Under the pieces are notes generated by a model, which searched no databases, was not told the DNA's origin, and saw only the letters and a list, made by a program, of their open reading frames with translations. A stretch of 64,000 nucleotides of DNA from Methylobacterium radiotolerans JCM 2831 (lineage in GTDB: Bacteria > Pseudomonadota > Alphaproteobacteria > Rhizobiales > Beijerinckiaceae). Positions 26,164 to 35,225 of this stretch are shown one piece after another. How positions within the stretch are numbered: the first letter of the stretch is position 1; every line of letters starts with the position of its first letter. The position numbers were made by a program, and so were the translations under genes. The stretch covers positions 3,537,001 through 3,601,000 of the forward strand of contig NC_010505.1 of assembly GCF_000019725.1 (NCBI RefSeq), read 5' to 3'.

Positions 26164-27456
26164 TTAGGGCGCGGCCCGGACCCGGTCCAGCAGCGCGGCG
26201 TCGGCGTAGCCGTCCGGCGGCAGGCCGACCGACCCCTGGAAGGCGCGCAGCGCCGCCCGCGTCTTCGGGCCGATCTTGCCGTCGACCCCGCCGGTGGCGA
26301 AGCCGCGCTCCGTCAGGCGGGTCTGCAGGTCGCGCCGCTCGTCGGCGGTGAGGGGCCGGTCGCCCCGCGGCCAGTCGTGCACCAGGCCCGGGTCGCCGCG
26401 CAGGCGCTCCGACAGGAGCGCGACGGTCAGCGCGTAGGCCAGGGCCGTGTTGTAGCGGAGGATCACCGCGAAGTTCGGCTGCAGCAGGAAGGCGGGGCCG
26501 CGGATCCCGGCGGGCAGGATCAGGGTCGCCTCGGCCGTGTCCGGCAGGGCGCGGTCGCGGGCGGGCCTCACGCCGAGCCCCCGCCACGCCGCGACGGTGC
26601 GGACCGTCGTCTCGTCGGCCAGGGCCGCGTCGAAGGTCTCGGGCAGCACCGCCTCGGCGCCCCAGCCCTCGCCGGGTCTCCAGCCGTGGCCGCGCAGGTA
26701 GTTCGCCGTTGACGCGAGCGCGTCCGGCACCGAGGTCCAGATGTCGCGCCGGCCGTCCCCGTCGAAGTCGACCGCCTCGCGCTGGTAGACGCTGGGCATG
26801 AACTGCGTGTGCCCCATGGCGCCGGCCCAGGATCCGGTGAGCCCGGCGGGCATCCGGTCGAGGGGCGCCTGGTTCCAGGCCAGGATCTGGAGCGCCGCCG
26901 CCAGCTCGTCGCGCCAGTAGGTCATGCGGGTGGGATCGCTGCAGCCGAGCGTCGCGAGCGAGCGGACGACCGGCTTCACCACCGCCGCATTGTCGAGCAC
27001 GGCGCCGTAGCTCGACTCCACGCCCCAGAACGCCACCAGGATGTGGCGGTCGACCCCGTACTTGGCCTCGATGGCCGCGAGCGTGTCGGCGTGCTTGGCG
27101 AGCTTGCGCTGACCGGACTCGACGCGGGCCGGCGTGACGCTGGCCTCGATGTAGTCCCAGATCGGCCGGACGAACTCGCCCTGGCTCTGGGTCGCGGCGA
27201 TCACGTCGGGGTCGGGCGTGAGGTGGGCGAGCTGCGCCTCGGCGAGGCCCTGCGGCACGGCGCGGGCCGTGACCCAGGCGATCAGGTCGGCCCGGCAGGC
27301 CGCGAAGGACTGCGGTGCGACCGGCGGGGTGGGGTCGGGCCCGGCGGCGCGCGCCGGCACGACCGTGCCGAAGACGAGTGCGGCACCCGTCGCCAGGACC
27401 GCGCGCGTTGCGCCGCTCCGGGTCACGGGCCGCTTCGGCGCGGCGCGATCGTCCAT
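26164..27456 (-). CDS. Lytic murein transglycosylase, MltB-type with peptidoglycan-binding domain
   Basis: A 430-residue periplasmic enzyme that cuts the glycan strand of peptidoglycan. Residues 1-38 form a signal peptide ending VPARAAG. The SLT_2 (MltB) catalytic domain spans about 50-350: LVAFWGVESSYG has the catalytic Glu147, and GAMGHTQFMPSVY and FDGDGRRDIW are family motifs. A C-terminal PG_binding_1 domain (about 372-428, GVDGKIGPKTRAALRAFQ) anchors it. ATG at 27456 has GGAGAT five bases ahead. It is convergent with the aldolase gene. Confidence 0.9.
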   Translation of the reverse strand: MDDRAAPKRPVTRSGATRAVLATGAALVFGTVVPARAAGPDPTPPVAPQSFAACRADLIAWVTARAVPQGLAEAQLAHLTPDPDVIAATQSQGEFVRPIWDYIEASVTPARVESGQRKLAKHADTLAAIEAKYGVDRHILVAFWGVESSYGAVLDNAAVVKPVVRSLATLGCSDPTRMTYWRDELAAALQILAWNQAPLDRMPAGLTGSWAGAMGHTQFMPSVYQREAVDFDGDGRRDIWTSVPDALASTANYLRGHGWRPGEGWGAEAVLPETFDAALADETTVRTVAAWRGLGVRPARDRALPDTAEATLILPAGIRGPAFLLQPNFAVILRYNTALAYALTVALLSERLRGDPGLVHDWPRGDRPLTADERRDLQTRLTERGFATGGVDGKIGPKTRAALRAFQGSVGLPPDGYADAALLDRVRAAP

Positions 27457-27600
27457 GGGCATCTCCGGTGATCCAGACGAGGGCGGCGTAGCATAGCGGG
27501 CCGGCAGCGACACCTTCGAGACGCGGCCCGGGGCTCGCCGCGGCCCCGGCAGCGCCCCAAGTCGCGTCACACCAGCCCGCCTGCCCGGAGACCACCCGTG

Positions 27601-28095
27601 ATGCAGCCCGCTTCCCTGACGGTCATCGTCGCGGCCGTCCTCGGCGCCGGACCGGCCAGCGCCCTGGAGGTCACCCGCAGCCGCGACATCCCGGCCCCGC
27701 CCGCGGCGGTCTGGGCGCTGGTCGGCGATTTCTGCGCGATCCAGAACTGGCACCCGCAGGTCCAGCGCTGCATCCTGTCGGGCGACGACGACGATGACGG
27801 CATCCGCGCGCAGATCCGCGGCCTCGTGGTGCAGGGCGGCCGGGGCACGATCGCCGAGGTCGAGACCGCGCGCGACGAGACCGGCATGAGCTACAGCTAC
27901 AGCTTCATCCAGGGTCCCCTGCCGGTGCGCGCCTACAACGCGACGCTGGCGGTCCGTCCCAACGGCGCGGGGTCCACGGTGATCTGGAGCGCGACCTTCG
28001 ACGCCGAGGGCATGAGCGACGCCGACGCCGTCGCCGACATCACGGGCGTGTTCGACGCCGGCCTTGCCGGGATCGCCCGGGAGGCGGCCAGATAG
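27601..28095 (+). CDS. Exported SRPBCC-fold protein
   Basis: A 164-residue protein with a short signal peptide (cleavage near GPASALE) followed by a START/Bet v1-like (SRPBCC, polyketide cyclase 2) domain. The signature VTRSRDIPAPPAAVWALVGDFCAIQNWHPQVQRCIL marks the family. These bind hydrophobic ligands; most are cytoplasmic, while the exported group is of unknown function. An acidic DDDDD loop lies around residues 60-65. It starts divergently 144 bases from the transglycosylase gene. GTG at 27598 is an alternative start. Confidence 0.8.
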   Translation: MQPASLTVIVAAVLGAGPASALEVTRSRDIPAPPAAVWALVGDFCAIQNWHPQVQRCILSGDDDDDGIRAQIRGLVVQGGRGTIAEVETARDETGMSYSYSFIQGPLPVRAYNATLAVRPNGAGSTVIWSATFDAEGMSDADAVADITGVFDAGLAGIAREAAR

Positions 28096-28247
28096 CCGCC
28101 CGCGGAATCGGCCCGCCGCGCGAAAAATCGCCCGCCGCGCGCCGCGGGGTCTCGCCGCGGGGCCGTCGCGGACCGATGTGAGCGCCGTCGGCGCGAGCGA
28201 GCGCCCGGCTCGATTCCCAGAGGCAGCCTCAGGAGGCCGAGACCCGC

Positions 28248-29660
28248 ATGCGCCGTCACCGCCACGCCAAGATCGTCGCCACCGTCGGTCCCGCCAGCTC
28301 CGCCCCGGACCAGCTCCGCGCCCTGTTCCTCGCCGGCGTCGACACGTTCCGGCTCAATTTCAGCCACGGCCTCCAGGCGGATCACGCCAAGGTCCACGGC
28401 GCCATCCGCGCCCTCGAGAAGGAGGTCGGCCGGCCGATCGGCATCCTGCAGGACCTGCAGGGGCCGAAGATCCGGATCGGCACGCTGCAGGGCGGCCGGC
28501 TCGATCTCGAGGCCGGCGAGACGGTCCGCTTCGTCCTCGAGGGCGCCGACGGCGACAAGCAGGCGATCCCGCTGCACCATCCGGAGATCTTCGACGCCGT
28601 CGTGCCGGGCCAGGAACTCCTCATCGACGACGGCCGGGTGCGGGTGCGGGTCACCGGGCCCGAGCGGACCTCGATCACCGCCGAGGTCGTCACCGGCGGG
28701 CCGATCTCGAACCGCAAGGGCGTGAACCTGCCGGGTACGCTGCTGGACCTGTCGCCGCTCACCGAGAAGGACCGGGCGGACCTCGCCTTCGGGCTCGATC
28801 TCGGCGTCGACTGGGTCGCCCTGTCCTTCGTCCAGAAGCCGTCCGACGTCATCGAGGCGCGGGGAATCATCGGCGATCGGGCCGGCATCATGTCGAAGAT
28901 CGAGAAGCCGCAGGCGCTGGAGCGGATCGCCGACATCATCCGGCTCTCCGACGCCGTGATGGTCGCCCGCGGCGACCTCGGCGTCGAGATCCCGCACGAG
29001 GACGTGCCGGGGCGGCAGAAGGAGCTGATCCGGGCCTGCCGGCTCGCCGTGAAGCCCGTCGTGGTGGCGACCCAGATGCTCGACTCGATGGTCAACGCCC
29101 CCGCGCCCACCCGGGCGGAGGCGTCGGACGTCGCCACCGCCATCTATGACGGCGCCGACGCCGTGATGCTGTCGGCGGAATCCGCCACAGGCCGCTACCC
29201 GGTCGAGGCGGTGGCGATGATGGATCGGATCATCCGGAGCGTGGAGGGGCACAAGCTCTACCACTCGATCGTCGCGGCCTCGGAGCCGGGCGAGGAGGAG
29301 ACGCCGCCCCACGCGGTGGCGACCGCCACGGCCGACCTCGCCGAGGCCGTGCACGCCGCCGCGATCGTCGCCTACACGGCGAGCGGGACGACGGCCGCGC
29401 GGGTCGCGCGCAAGCGCCCCGCCGCGTCGATCCTGGCCCTGACCCCCAACGTCGCGACCTCGCGGCGGCTGAGCCTGCTGTGGGGGGCGCACAGCGTCCT
29501 GACGGAGGACGTCGACAGCTACGAGGAGATGACCTCGAAGGCCTGCCACCACGCGCAGGACGAGGGCTTCGCGCGGTCGAACGACATCATCGTGGTCACC
29601 GCCGGCATCCCGTTCCACACCGCCGGCAACACCAACAACATCCGCCTCATGCAGGTCTGA
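28248..29660 (+). CDS. pyk: Pyruvate kinase
   Basis: A 470-residue glycolytic enzyme making pyruvate and ATP from phosphoenolpyruvate and ADP. RRHRHAKIVATVGPAS is the N-terminus, RLNFSHG the nucleotide-binding arginine/asparagine segment, LQDLQGPKIRIG the hinge to the B domain, DAVMVARGDLGVEIPHEDVP the metal-binding helix, and VVVATQMLDSMVNAPAPTRAEASDVA the active-site signature. The C-terminal regulatory domain ends with NTNNIRLMQV. The family length is normal. It appears to be a single-gene unit with a palindromic terminator directly after the stop. Confidence 0.95.
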   Translation: MRRHRHAKIVATVGPASSAPDQLRALFLAGVDTFRLNFSHGLQADHAKVHGAIRALEKEVGRPIGILQDLQGPKIRIGTLQGGRLDLEAGETVRFVLEGADGDKQAIPLHHPEIFDAVVPGQELLIDDGRVRVRVTGPERTSITAEVVTGGPISNRKGVNLPGTLLDLSPLTEKDRADLAFGLDLGVDWVALSFVQKPSDVIEARGIIGDRAGIMSKIEKPQALERIADIIRLSDAVMVARGDLGVEIPHEDVPGRQKELIRACRLAVKPVVVATQMLDSMVNAPAPTRAEASDVATAIYDGADAVMLSAESATGRYPVEAVAMMDRIIRSVEGHKLYHSIVAASEPGEEETPPHAVATATADLAEAVHAAAIVAYTASGTTAARVARKRPAASILALTPNVATSRRLSLLWGAHSVLTEDVDSYEEMTSKACHHAQDEGFARSNDIIVVTAGIPFHTAGNTNNIRLMQV

Positions 29661-29678
29661 GGCGCCCGATCGGGCGCC
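29661..29678 (+). terminator. Palindrome after pyk
   Basis: A perfect 18-base palindrome, GGCGCCCGATCGGGCGCC, begins at the base after the pyk stop codon. It should end the pyk transcript just before the EcfG-type promoter at 29684. Confidence 0.6.
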
Positions 29679-29683
29679 GGGCT

Positions 29684-29709
29684 GGAACGCGGCCCGCGCC
29701 TGACCCGTT
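29684..29709 (+). promoter_or_regulatory. EcfG-type promoter, GGAAC-N17-CGTT
   Basis: GGAAC (29684-29688), 17 bases, CGTT (29706-29709): a full match to the general-stress sigma factor (EcfG/SigT) promoter of alphaproteobacteria. It lies 47 bases before the microprotein ATG at 29756. Confidence 0.6.
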
Positions 29710-29755
29710 GTTGGGGAAGCTGCGCCATTTGGGCGCGTGACCGGAGGGCCGACCC

Positions 29756-29884
29756 ATGAACCTGATCGGACGCATCGTCACCAAGATCCTCGGCAACGAG
29801 AATCGCCCCGTCGACCGGGACGACCGGAACGCCAGCACGGCGACGCCCCTCGGCCGCCTCGTGACGAAGATCCTGGGCAAGTAG
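29756..29884 (+). CDS. 42-residue microprotein with a duplicated LGRxVTKILG motif
   Basis: A very short gene with a GGAGG site seven bases before ATG and a clear stop. The product is MNLIGRIVTKILGN, then a charged linker of Arg, Asp and Asn, then PLGRLVTKILGK. The two ends are therefore the same 10-residue unit ([IL]GR[IL]VTKILG), each an amphipathic cationic helix. The EcfG-type promoter upstream and the hairpin downstream mark an independent stress-induced unit. A membrane-surface or nucleic-acid-binding role would fit the helices, but the function is unknown. Confidence 0.72.
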   Translation: MNLIGRIVTKILGNENRPVDRDDRNASTATPLGRLVTKILGK

Positions 29885-29889
29885 CCGCG

Positions 29890-29929
29890 CCGTTCGCCGC
29901 GCACCCGTGTCGGGCGCGCGGCGGAACGG
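29890..29929. terminator. Bidirectional terminator after the microprotein gene
   Basis: CCGTTCGCCGCGC pairs with GCGCGGCGGAACGG, with one bulged G and a 13-base loop. It lies between the convergent microprotein and patatin genes and may serve both. Confidence 0.6.
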
Positions 29930-29937
29930 TCGGGCGA

Positions 29938-31125
29938 TCAGTTGGCCACGGCGCTCACCGTCTCCTTCAGCACCGGCGCGGCGGGGATCGAGTGCTGCCA
30001 GAAGGCGCCTGTCCGGCCCTTCTCGTAGCCGGCCTCGTACAGGGCGCGCATGTAGGCGGTGTCGAAGCCCTTCGCGGCGGAGGCCTTGGGTCCGTTCTCG
30101 TCGATGTAGGTGAGATTGAAGCCGATGCCGTTGGTGCGCGCCAGCGCGTAGGTCGCCGTCAGCGTCGCGCGGGAGCGGGCGCGGCTCGCCGTCGTGAAGG
30201 AGCGCTCCACGATCGAGAGCGTGTTGTCCTTCGTGACCTCGAAGTCCGGCTCCAGGCGGCCGTTGATCACCACGTAGATCTCGGCCTTGCCGCCGGTGCG
30301 GATCCGTCCGTCGCGCAGCAGGAGCGTCTGCGGCAGGGTGAAGACCGGTGTCACCACCGAGCCGTCGACGTGCATCTCCTGGAAGCGCGCGTCGCCCGCC
30401 GAGACGTCGATGAACTGGGGCGGGAACACCGCCGGGATGCTGGCCGAGGCCGCCAGGACGTCGCGGAACAGCTGGCGGGCATTGGGCACCCCGCTCGCCG
30501 CGATGGCGCCCATGTTCCAGATCACCGCGCGCTGGGAATCCAGGTTCGTCGTCACGACGAGCAGGCGCCGGCCCTTGGCGTGCTCCTCGGCCACGGCCTT
30601 GAGGAGATCGTCCGTGACGTAGCGGTCGATGAGGTTGCGCAGGCGCCCGTCGCCGAACAGGCCGGAGCCGAACAGCACGTTGGCCAGATTCGGCGAGGCC
30701 ACGAGCTCGCCGGCGACGCCGCTCGTGTAGAACTCGGTGAGGTAAGGATCGTAGGCCGAGCCCAGGAACGCGAAGGGCGCGATCAGCGCCCCCGTCGAGA
30801 CGCCGGAGACCAGGGTGAATTCCGGCCGCTTGCCGGACGCCGTCCAGCCGTTGAGCACGCCCGCCCCGTAAGCGCCGTCGCCGCCGCCGCCCGACAGGGC
30901 CAGGTAGGTGAAGCCCTTGAGGCGCCGCTCCGGATTGGCGGCGAGGGCCGCGATCGTGTCCACCGACGCGTCCGCGAAGACGCGCGCGCCGGGAATGCCC
31001 GGCACGGTGGCGAACGCCGCCTGCTCGGCGCTGTAGGGAGTCCGCGGAACGCTGCCGCAGGCCGCGACCTGCGCCGCCAGCCCGAACGCCACCGCCATGC
31101 GCAGGCTGACCTGACGAGAACCCAT
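29938..31125 (-). CDS. Patatin-like phospholipase lipoprotein
   Basis: A 395-residue lipoprotein. The signal peptide ends in the lipobox VAAC, Cys23 being the lipid-modified residue. The patatin domain has the oxyanion loop ALSGGGGDGAYG (76-87), the nucleophile elbow GVSTG with Ser110, and the catalytic Asp254 in VDGS, so it should be an active acyl hydrolase acting on lipids in the periplasm or at a membrane. ATG at 31125 follows GAGGAAG. It is a single gene. Lipid-anchored patatins are known in Proteobacteria, but the substrate here is unknown. Confidence 0.87.
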   Translation of the reverse strand: MGSRQVSLRMAVAFGLAAQVAACGSVPRTPYSAEQAAFATVPGIPGARVFADASVDTIAALAANPERRLKGFTYLALSGGGGDGAYGAGVLNGWTASGKRPEFTLVSGVSTGALIAPFAFLGSAYDPYLTEFYTSGVAGELVASPNLANVLFGSGLFGDGRLRNLIDRYVTDDLLKAVAEEHAKGRRLLVVTTNLDSQRAVIWNMGAIAASGVPNARQLFRDVLAASASIPAVFPPQFIDVSAGDARFQEMHVDGSVVTPVFTLPQTLLLRDGRIRTGGKAEIYVVINGRLEPDFEVTKDNTLSIVERSFTTASRARSRATLTATYALARTNGIGFNLTYIDENGPKASAAKGFDTAYMRALYEAGYEKGRTGAFWQHSIPAAPVLKETVSAVAN

Positions 31126-31584
31126 CGTCACTTCCTCGAACCGCGAAACACGCCCACTCTGCCACACGGAACGAGCTTGGCCGTATCGCCTGTTCCGTCT
31201 TAGCCGGCTTCGACGGAACGATAAGGCCGCGCTGTTGCGGTGGGGTCACGCTCCCACGCGATCGGGGCGCGAGCGTGGCCGTGGCGGGCGCGCGCGGGAC
31301 GGTGCGGCGCCGTACCGGGCCGTGCCGGTTCAGGCCATTGCCGGTGGACAGGCGGCGCGGCGGCTGGTGCCCGGTGGCCGCGCGCCCTTGCAAGGTTCGC
31401 GAGCGCCGCGCTAGGGTTCCCCCGTGGCCTGGCGAGACAGGGTGTCGCACGCGATGCGGCAGCCGGTGCGCGAGGGCGCGGTCTGCGTGGCGAGAGGGCC
31501 GGCCGAGGATACGGCGCCTGTCGGCCTGGAACACACGGACGTGCCTTCGGGAACGCAGCCGAGCCGCAGGGGGCGGAGGGGATG
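31126..31584. other. Divergent intergenic region, patatin/gcrA
   Basis: A 459-base gap. It contains the inverted repeat at 31192-31219 and three copies of CGGAAC (two direct, one inverted). No gene is supported. Confidence 0.45.
31192..31219. promoter_or_regulatory. Inverted repeat GTTCCGTC/GACGGAAC
   Basis: A perfect 8-base inverted repeat with a 12-base spacer. CGGAACGA also occurs as a direct copy at 31167-31174. It lies 67-94 bases before the patatin start and well upstream of gcrA. It may be an operator; GGAAC to CGTT spacing (18) is one base off the EcfG pattern. Confidence 0.4.
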
Positions 31585-32118
31585 ATGGAAGCGGGTCTCG
31601 GCTGGACGGACGATCGCGTGGCGATGCTGCGTCGCCTGTGGGAAGACGGGCAGAGCGCCAGCAAGATCGCGGCGCAACTCGGCGGCGTCACCCGCAACGC
31701 CGTCATCGGCAAGGTCCACCGCCTCGGTCTGGCCGGCCGCGCCCGCGGCGGCGAGGAAACCGCCACCGCCGTCCCGCCGTCGAAGACGGTCGAGATCGAG
31801 ACCGCCATCGCGGTGGTCGAGACCCAGGCGCCCGAGCCGGTCGCGATCCTGGCCCACCGTCCGGCCCCGGAATTCCCGGCGCCCGCGCCGGCCGCGGCGC
31901 CCGCGCCCGTGGCCCTCGCGGTGTCGGAGCGCGTCACCATCATGGACCTCCGGGAATCCATGTGCCGCTGGCCCCTCGGCGACCCGACGACGCCGGAATT
32001 CCGCTTCTGCGGCGCCCGGTCGATTACCGGCCTGCCGTACTGCACCCACCACGCCGAGATCGCCTACCAGCCCGCCGCCGAGCGGAAGCGCGATCGCCGC
32101 GTCGCCTCCTTCCGCTGA
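31585..32118 (+). CDS. gcrA: GcrA cell cycle regulator
   Basis: A 177-residue regulator. The N-terminus LGWTDDRVAMLRRLWEDGQSASKIAAQLGG with VTRNAVIGKVHRLGLAGR is the GcrA DNA-binding domain; a Pro/Ala-rich linker follows (about 70-115), then the sigma-70-binding C-terminus TIMDLRESMCRWPLGDPTTPEFRFCG and GLPYCTHHAEIAY. GcrA activates cell-cycle genes at promoters carrying methylated GANTC sites in alphaproteobacteria. Two adjacent ATGs exist (31582, 31585); the second is better spaced from GGAGG. It is a single gene with its own upstream region. Confidence 0.92.
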   Translation: MEAGLGWTDDRVAMLRRLWEDGQSASKIAAQLGGVTRNAVIGKVHRLGLAGRARGGEETATAVPPSKTVEIETAIAVVETQAPEPVAILAHRPAPEFPAPAPAAAPAPVALAVSERVTIMDLRESMCRWPLGDPTTPEFRFCGARSITGLPYCTHHAEIAYQPAAERKRDRRVASFR

Positions 32119-32130
32119 GCCGCCGCGCGG

Positions 32131-33129
32131 TCAGCGCAGCGTCACGCCGGCCTCGCGGAGGAAGCGGGCGGTCCCGGGATTGACCCGATCCGCCGGGACG
32201 AGGCCGACGAGGTTCCTCGGCCGGGCGGTGGTGAGATCGGTCCGCGCCAGCGCACTCACGACGCGGTAGGCCGTCTCCTCGTCGAGGCCGGGCCTCGCGA
32301 GCACGAAGCTCCAGGATCCGACCGTCTCGATCGGCTCCGCCTGCCCGGCGAAGCTGCCGGCCGGAACCGTGAGACGCCGCGTCGCCGCGCCGGGCTGCGC
32401 GAGGCGCGCAATGCCCGCCTCGGACGGTCCGAAGAAGCGGGCTCCGCCGGGATCCGAGGCCAGGGCGCGGAAGCCCGGCCAGTCGAGGCCGCCGCCCCAG
32501 AGCGCGTCGGCGCGGCCCTCCCGCACCAGTGTCGGACCGTCGCCGGCCCGGTCGAGCAGGATCGGGCTGATGTCGCGCTCGGGATCGAGCCCGGAGGCGC
32601 CGAGGGCGCTCCGGCCCATGACGGTGAGCCCGGACTTGTGCGTGCCGAGGACGACCCTGCGCCCGCGCAGATCCGCCACCGAGCGGATCGCGCTGCCGGC
32701 CGGCACCACGAACAGGCCCGGCGTCGGGTACATCGGCGCCAGAACGGTCAGGCCGCCGCCCTCGGCGAGGGCGGGATAGGCGTACTCCCCCTGCACGAGG
32801 CCGAGATCGACGCGGCCGGCGCGGAGGAGGCCGACATTCTCGGACGAGCCGCCGGTGGCACGCCGCTCGACGGTCAGGGCCGGGTCCGCGGCCGCGATCG
32901 CGCCGGCGAAGGTCTCCCCGAAGGCCGGGAAGCCGCCGCCGGGCGTCGCGGTGGCGAGCACGAGGCGGAGCGCCTCGGCGGCGCGCGCCGGCGGCGCCAG
33001 GATCAGGCCGAGGCCCGCCAGCAGAGCGGCCCGACGAGTCGGCCGAAGGGGCAGGCCCCGCCTGCCGATTGCGCGGGACGGTCCGGCAGCGCCGGCCGTG
33101 GCCGGGCAGGCTGGAGAATAGAATTCCAT
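32131..33129 (-). CDS. TAXI-family TRAP transporter substrate receptor
   Basis: A 332-residue periplasmic receptor. A Tat-like signal (RPTRRAALLAGLGLILAPPARA) precedes the domain. LVLATATPGGGFPAFGETFAGAI, ATGGSSENVGLLRAGRVDLGLVQGE and LRGRRVVLGTHKSG are TAXI hallmarks. Such receptors feed TRAP transporters with glutamate-like or other acids. No TRAP membrane genes are near, so it is an orphan receptor. ATG at 33129 has no purine-rich site, and the true start may lie inside; the signal region is clear either way. It converges with gcrA. Confidence 0.82.
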   Translation of the reverse strand: MEFYSPACPATAGAAGPSRAIGRRGLPLRPTRRAALLAGLGLILAPPARAAEALRLVLATATPGGGFPAFGETFAGAIAAADPALTVERRATGGSSENVGLLRAGRVDLGLVQGEYAYPALAEGGGLTVLAPMYPTPGLFVVPAGSAIRSVADLRGRRVVLGTHKSGLTVMGRSALGASGLDPERDISPILLDRAGDGPTLVREGRADALWGGGLDWPGFRALASDPGGARFFGPSEAGIARLAQPGAATRRLTVPAGSFAGQAEPIETVGSWSFVLARPGLDEETAYRVVSALARTDLTTARPRNLVGLVPADRVNPGTARFLREAGVTLR

Positions 33130-33167
33130 AAGGAAAGGGCCGCTCAATAAAGGTCTTCCACCCCGCT

Positions 33168-33202
33168 CCGAAAGTTCGCCCAATTCTGGAAAGAACTTTC
33201 GG
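33168..33202. promoter_or_regulatory. Inverted repeat between TAXI gene and cysK
   Basis: CCGAAAGTTC and GAACTTTCGG form a perfect 10-base inverted repeat with a 15-base spacer, in the AT-richer divergent promoter region. It is a strong operator candidate for one or both flanking genes, or a leader hairpin of the TAXI transcript. Confidence 0.55.
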
Positions 33203-33358
33203 TAACGGCACTTAGCCCGATTGCTCCGGCCGCAGCAACGCGATATCGCAGCCTCCCGTCCGGGCCGGTCAAGCCTCCCACGCGAGGGCGATCCCTTGGC
33301 GGGGCCGCCCCCGGGCACGACATCTGTCCGATCCGTCACCACGAGCAGGAGTTCCGCG

Positions 33359-34333
<975 letters not shown>

Positions 34334-34343
34334 GGCCGGCAGC

Positions 34344-34365
34344 GGAGCGGCCTTCGGGCCGCTCC
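34344..34365 (+). terminator. Terminator of cysK
   Basis: GGAGCGGCC, a TTCG tetraloop, then GGCCGCTCC: a perfect 9-base stem starting 10 bases after the cysK stop. UUCG loops are very stable. Confidence 0.7.
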
Positions 34366-34494
34366 CCTACCGTCGGCCACCCGGTCCGCGCGAACACGGA
34401 TCCGCGCGGCCCTCGCCCGAGTGGCCACCAATACAGCCGACGCGACGAGGCCGAATTTTCGTTCATTCGACCGCCCGATCGCGCCCTTGCAGGC

Positions 34495-34512
34495 CAGAAG
34501 ATCGATCTTCTG
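34495..34512. promoter_or_regulatory. 18-base perfect palindrome CAGAAGATCGATCTTCTG
   Basis: A perfect palindrome in the AT-richer DNA between cysK and the secreted CxxC protein, 117 bases before the ATG at 34629. Its position and base content fit an operator for a dimeric regulator. Confidence 0.45.
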
Positions 34513-34628
34513 AACAATAACCACAGCAGAACAGTCGATTTGATCTGCCGTCGCCGAGACAATCGCCCCGGCCCACCGCATCTGGACGCAGCAGGATCTT
34601 TCCGTTAACGCCGACCGGCGAACGGACA

Positions 34629-35144
34629 ATGCTTCTTCCCATGCGCAGCCTTCTGATTCTCGTGTTTGGCCTCTGGGCTCAGGCGGCGATGGCCCTGGGC
34701 TTCGCGGTCCACGACCTCACCGGGCTGGCCGAAACCGCCAGAGCGGCGCTCGGGCCTCGGGCCACGGCGCAGGTGGAGGCGCAGCATCTCAACCTGAACT
34801 GCGCCGCCTGCACGGGCGCCCCGTCGATCGAGATGCGGATCGGGCGCCTCGCCGACGGAACCGAGGCCCGGGTCCGCTCCGGCCAGACGACCCTCGCGGC
34901 GCTCGAGGCGATCTGCGTGAAGCGCAATCCGGATTGCCGCCTCTCGGGTCTGGCCGCCGGCCCGGCGGTCGGCTGGATGAGCGTGTACGCGCTGGACAGC
35001 GGCGCGGGCGCCACCGCGGTCATCCTGCGGGACGGGGATCTCCTGACGATCGAGGCCCGGGCGTCGGATCGCGGGGCGGCGGAGGATTCGGCGCGGCATC
35101 TCATGCACGCCGTCCTGTCCCGGATCGTCGGCCCGGAGACCTGA
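34629..35144 (+). CDS. Secreted protein of unknown function with a CxxC
   Basis: A 171-residue protein with a signal peptide (MRSLLILVFGLWAQAAMA, cleavage near residue 22). The mature chain has Cys58 and Cys61 in NCAAC and further cysteines at 96 and 103, so two disulphides or a metal site are possible. I recognise no family. The start may be ATG 34629 or 34641; neither has a good ribosome site. Upstream DNA is unusually AT-rich and contains an 18-base palindrome, which suggests specific control. Confidence 0.65.
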   Translation: MLLPMRSLLILVFGLWAQAAMALGFAVHDLTGLAETARAALGPRATAQVEAQHLNLNCAACTGAPSIEMRIGRLADGTEARVRSGQTTLAALEAICVKRNPDCRLSGLAAGPAVGWMSVYALDSGAGATAVILRDGDLLTIEARASDRGAAEDSARHLMHAVLSRIVGPET

Positions 35145-35172
35145 ACCGCGCGCCGTCGGTCACCCGGTCCGC

Positions 35173-35197
35173 GCAACCCTCCCCCGCCGCCTCCGTT
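35173..35197 (+). promoter_or_regulatory. Near-consensus EcfG-type promoter, GCAAC-N16-CGTT
   Basis: GCAAC (35173-35177), 16 bases, CGTT (35194-35197): one mismatch from GGAAC-N16/17-CGTT. It lies 29 bases before the first of three small overlapping genes. Confidence 0.35.
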
Positions 35198-35225
35198 GTC
35201 TCCCGAAGACGCAGAGAGGCGAGCC

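Noticed and set aside
28111..28141. Direct repeat of GCCCGCCGCGCG before pyk
   Set aside because: Very low complexity; expected by chance in DNA of this GC content.
27933..29618. 561-residue open frame opposite pyruvate kinase
   Set aside because: Pyruvate kinase on the plus strand is unambiguous.
31168..31219. GGAAC and GTT elements as EcfG promoters for patatin or gcrA
   Set aside because: Spacing to a CGTT-like element is 18 in both orientations rather than 16-17, and the rightward copy reads TGTT; listed only as an inverted repeat.
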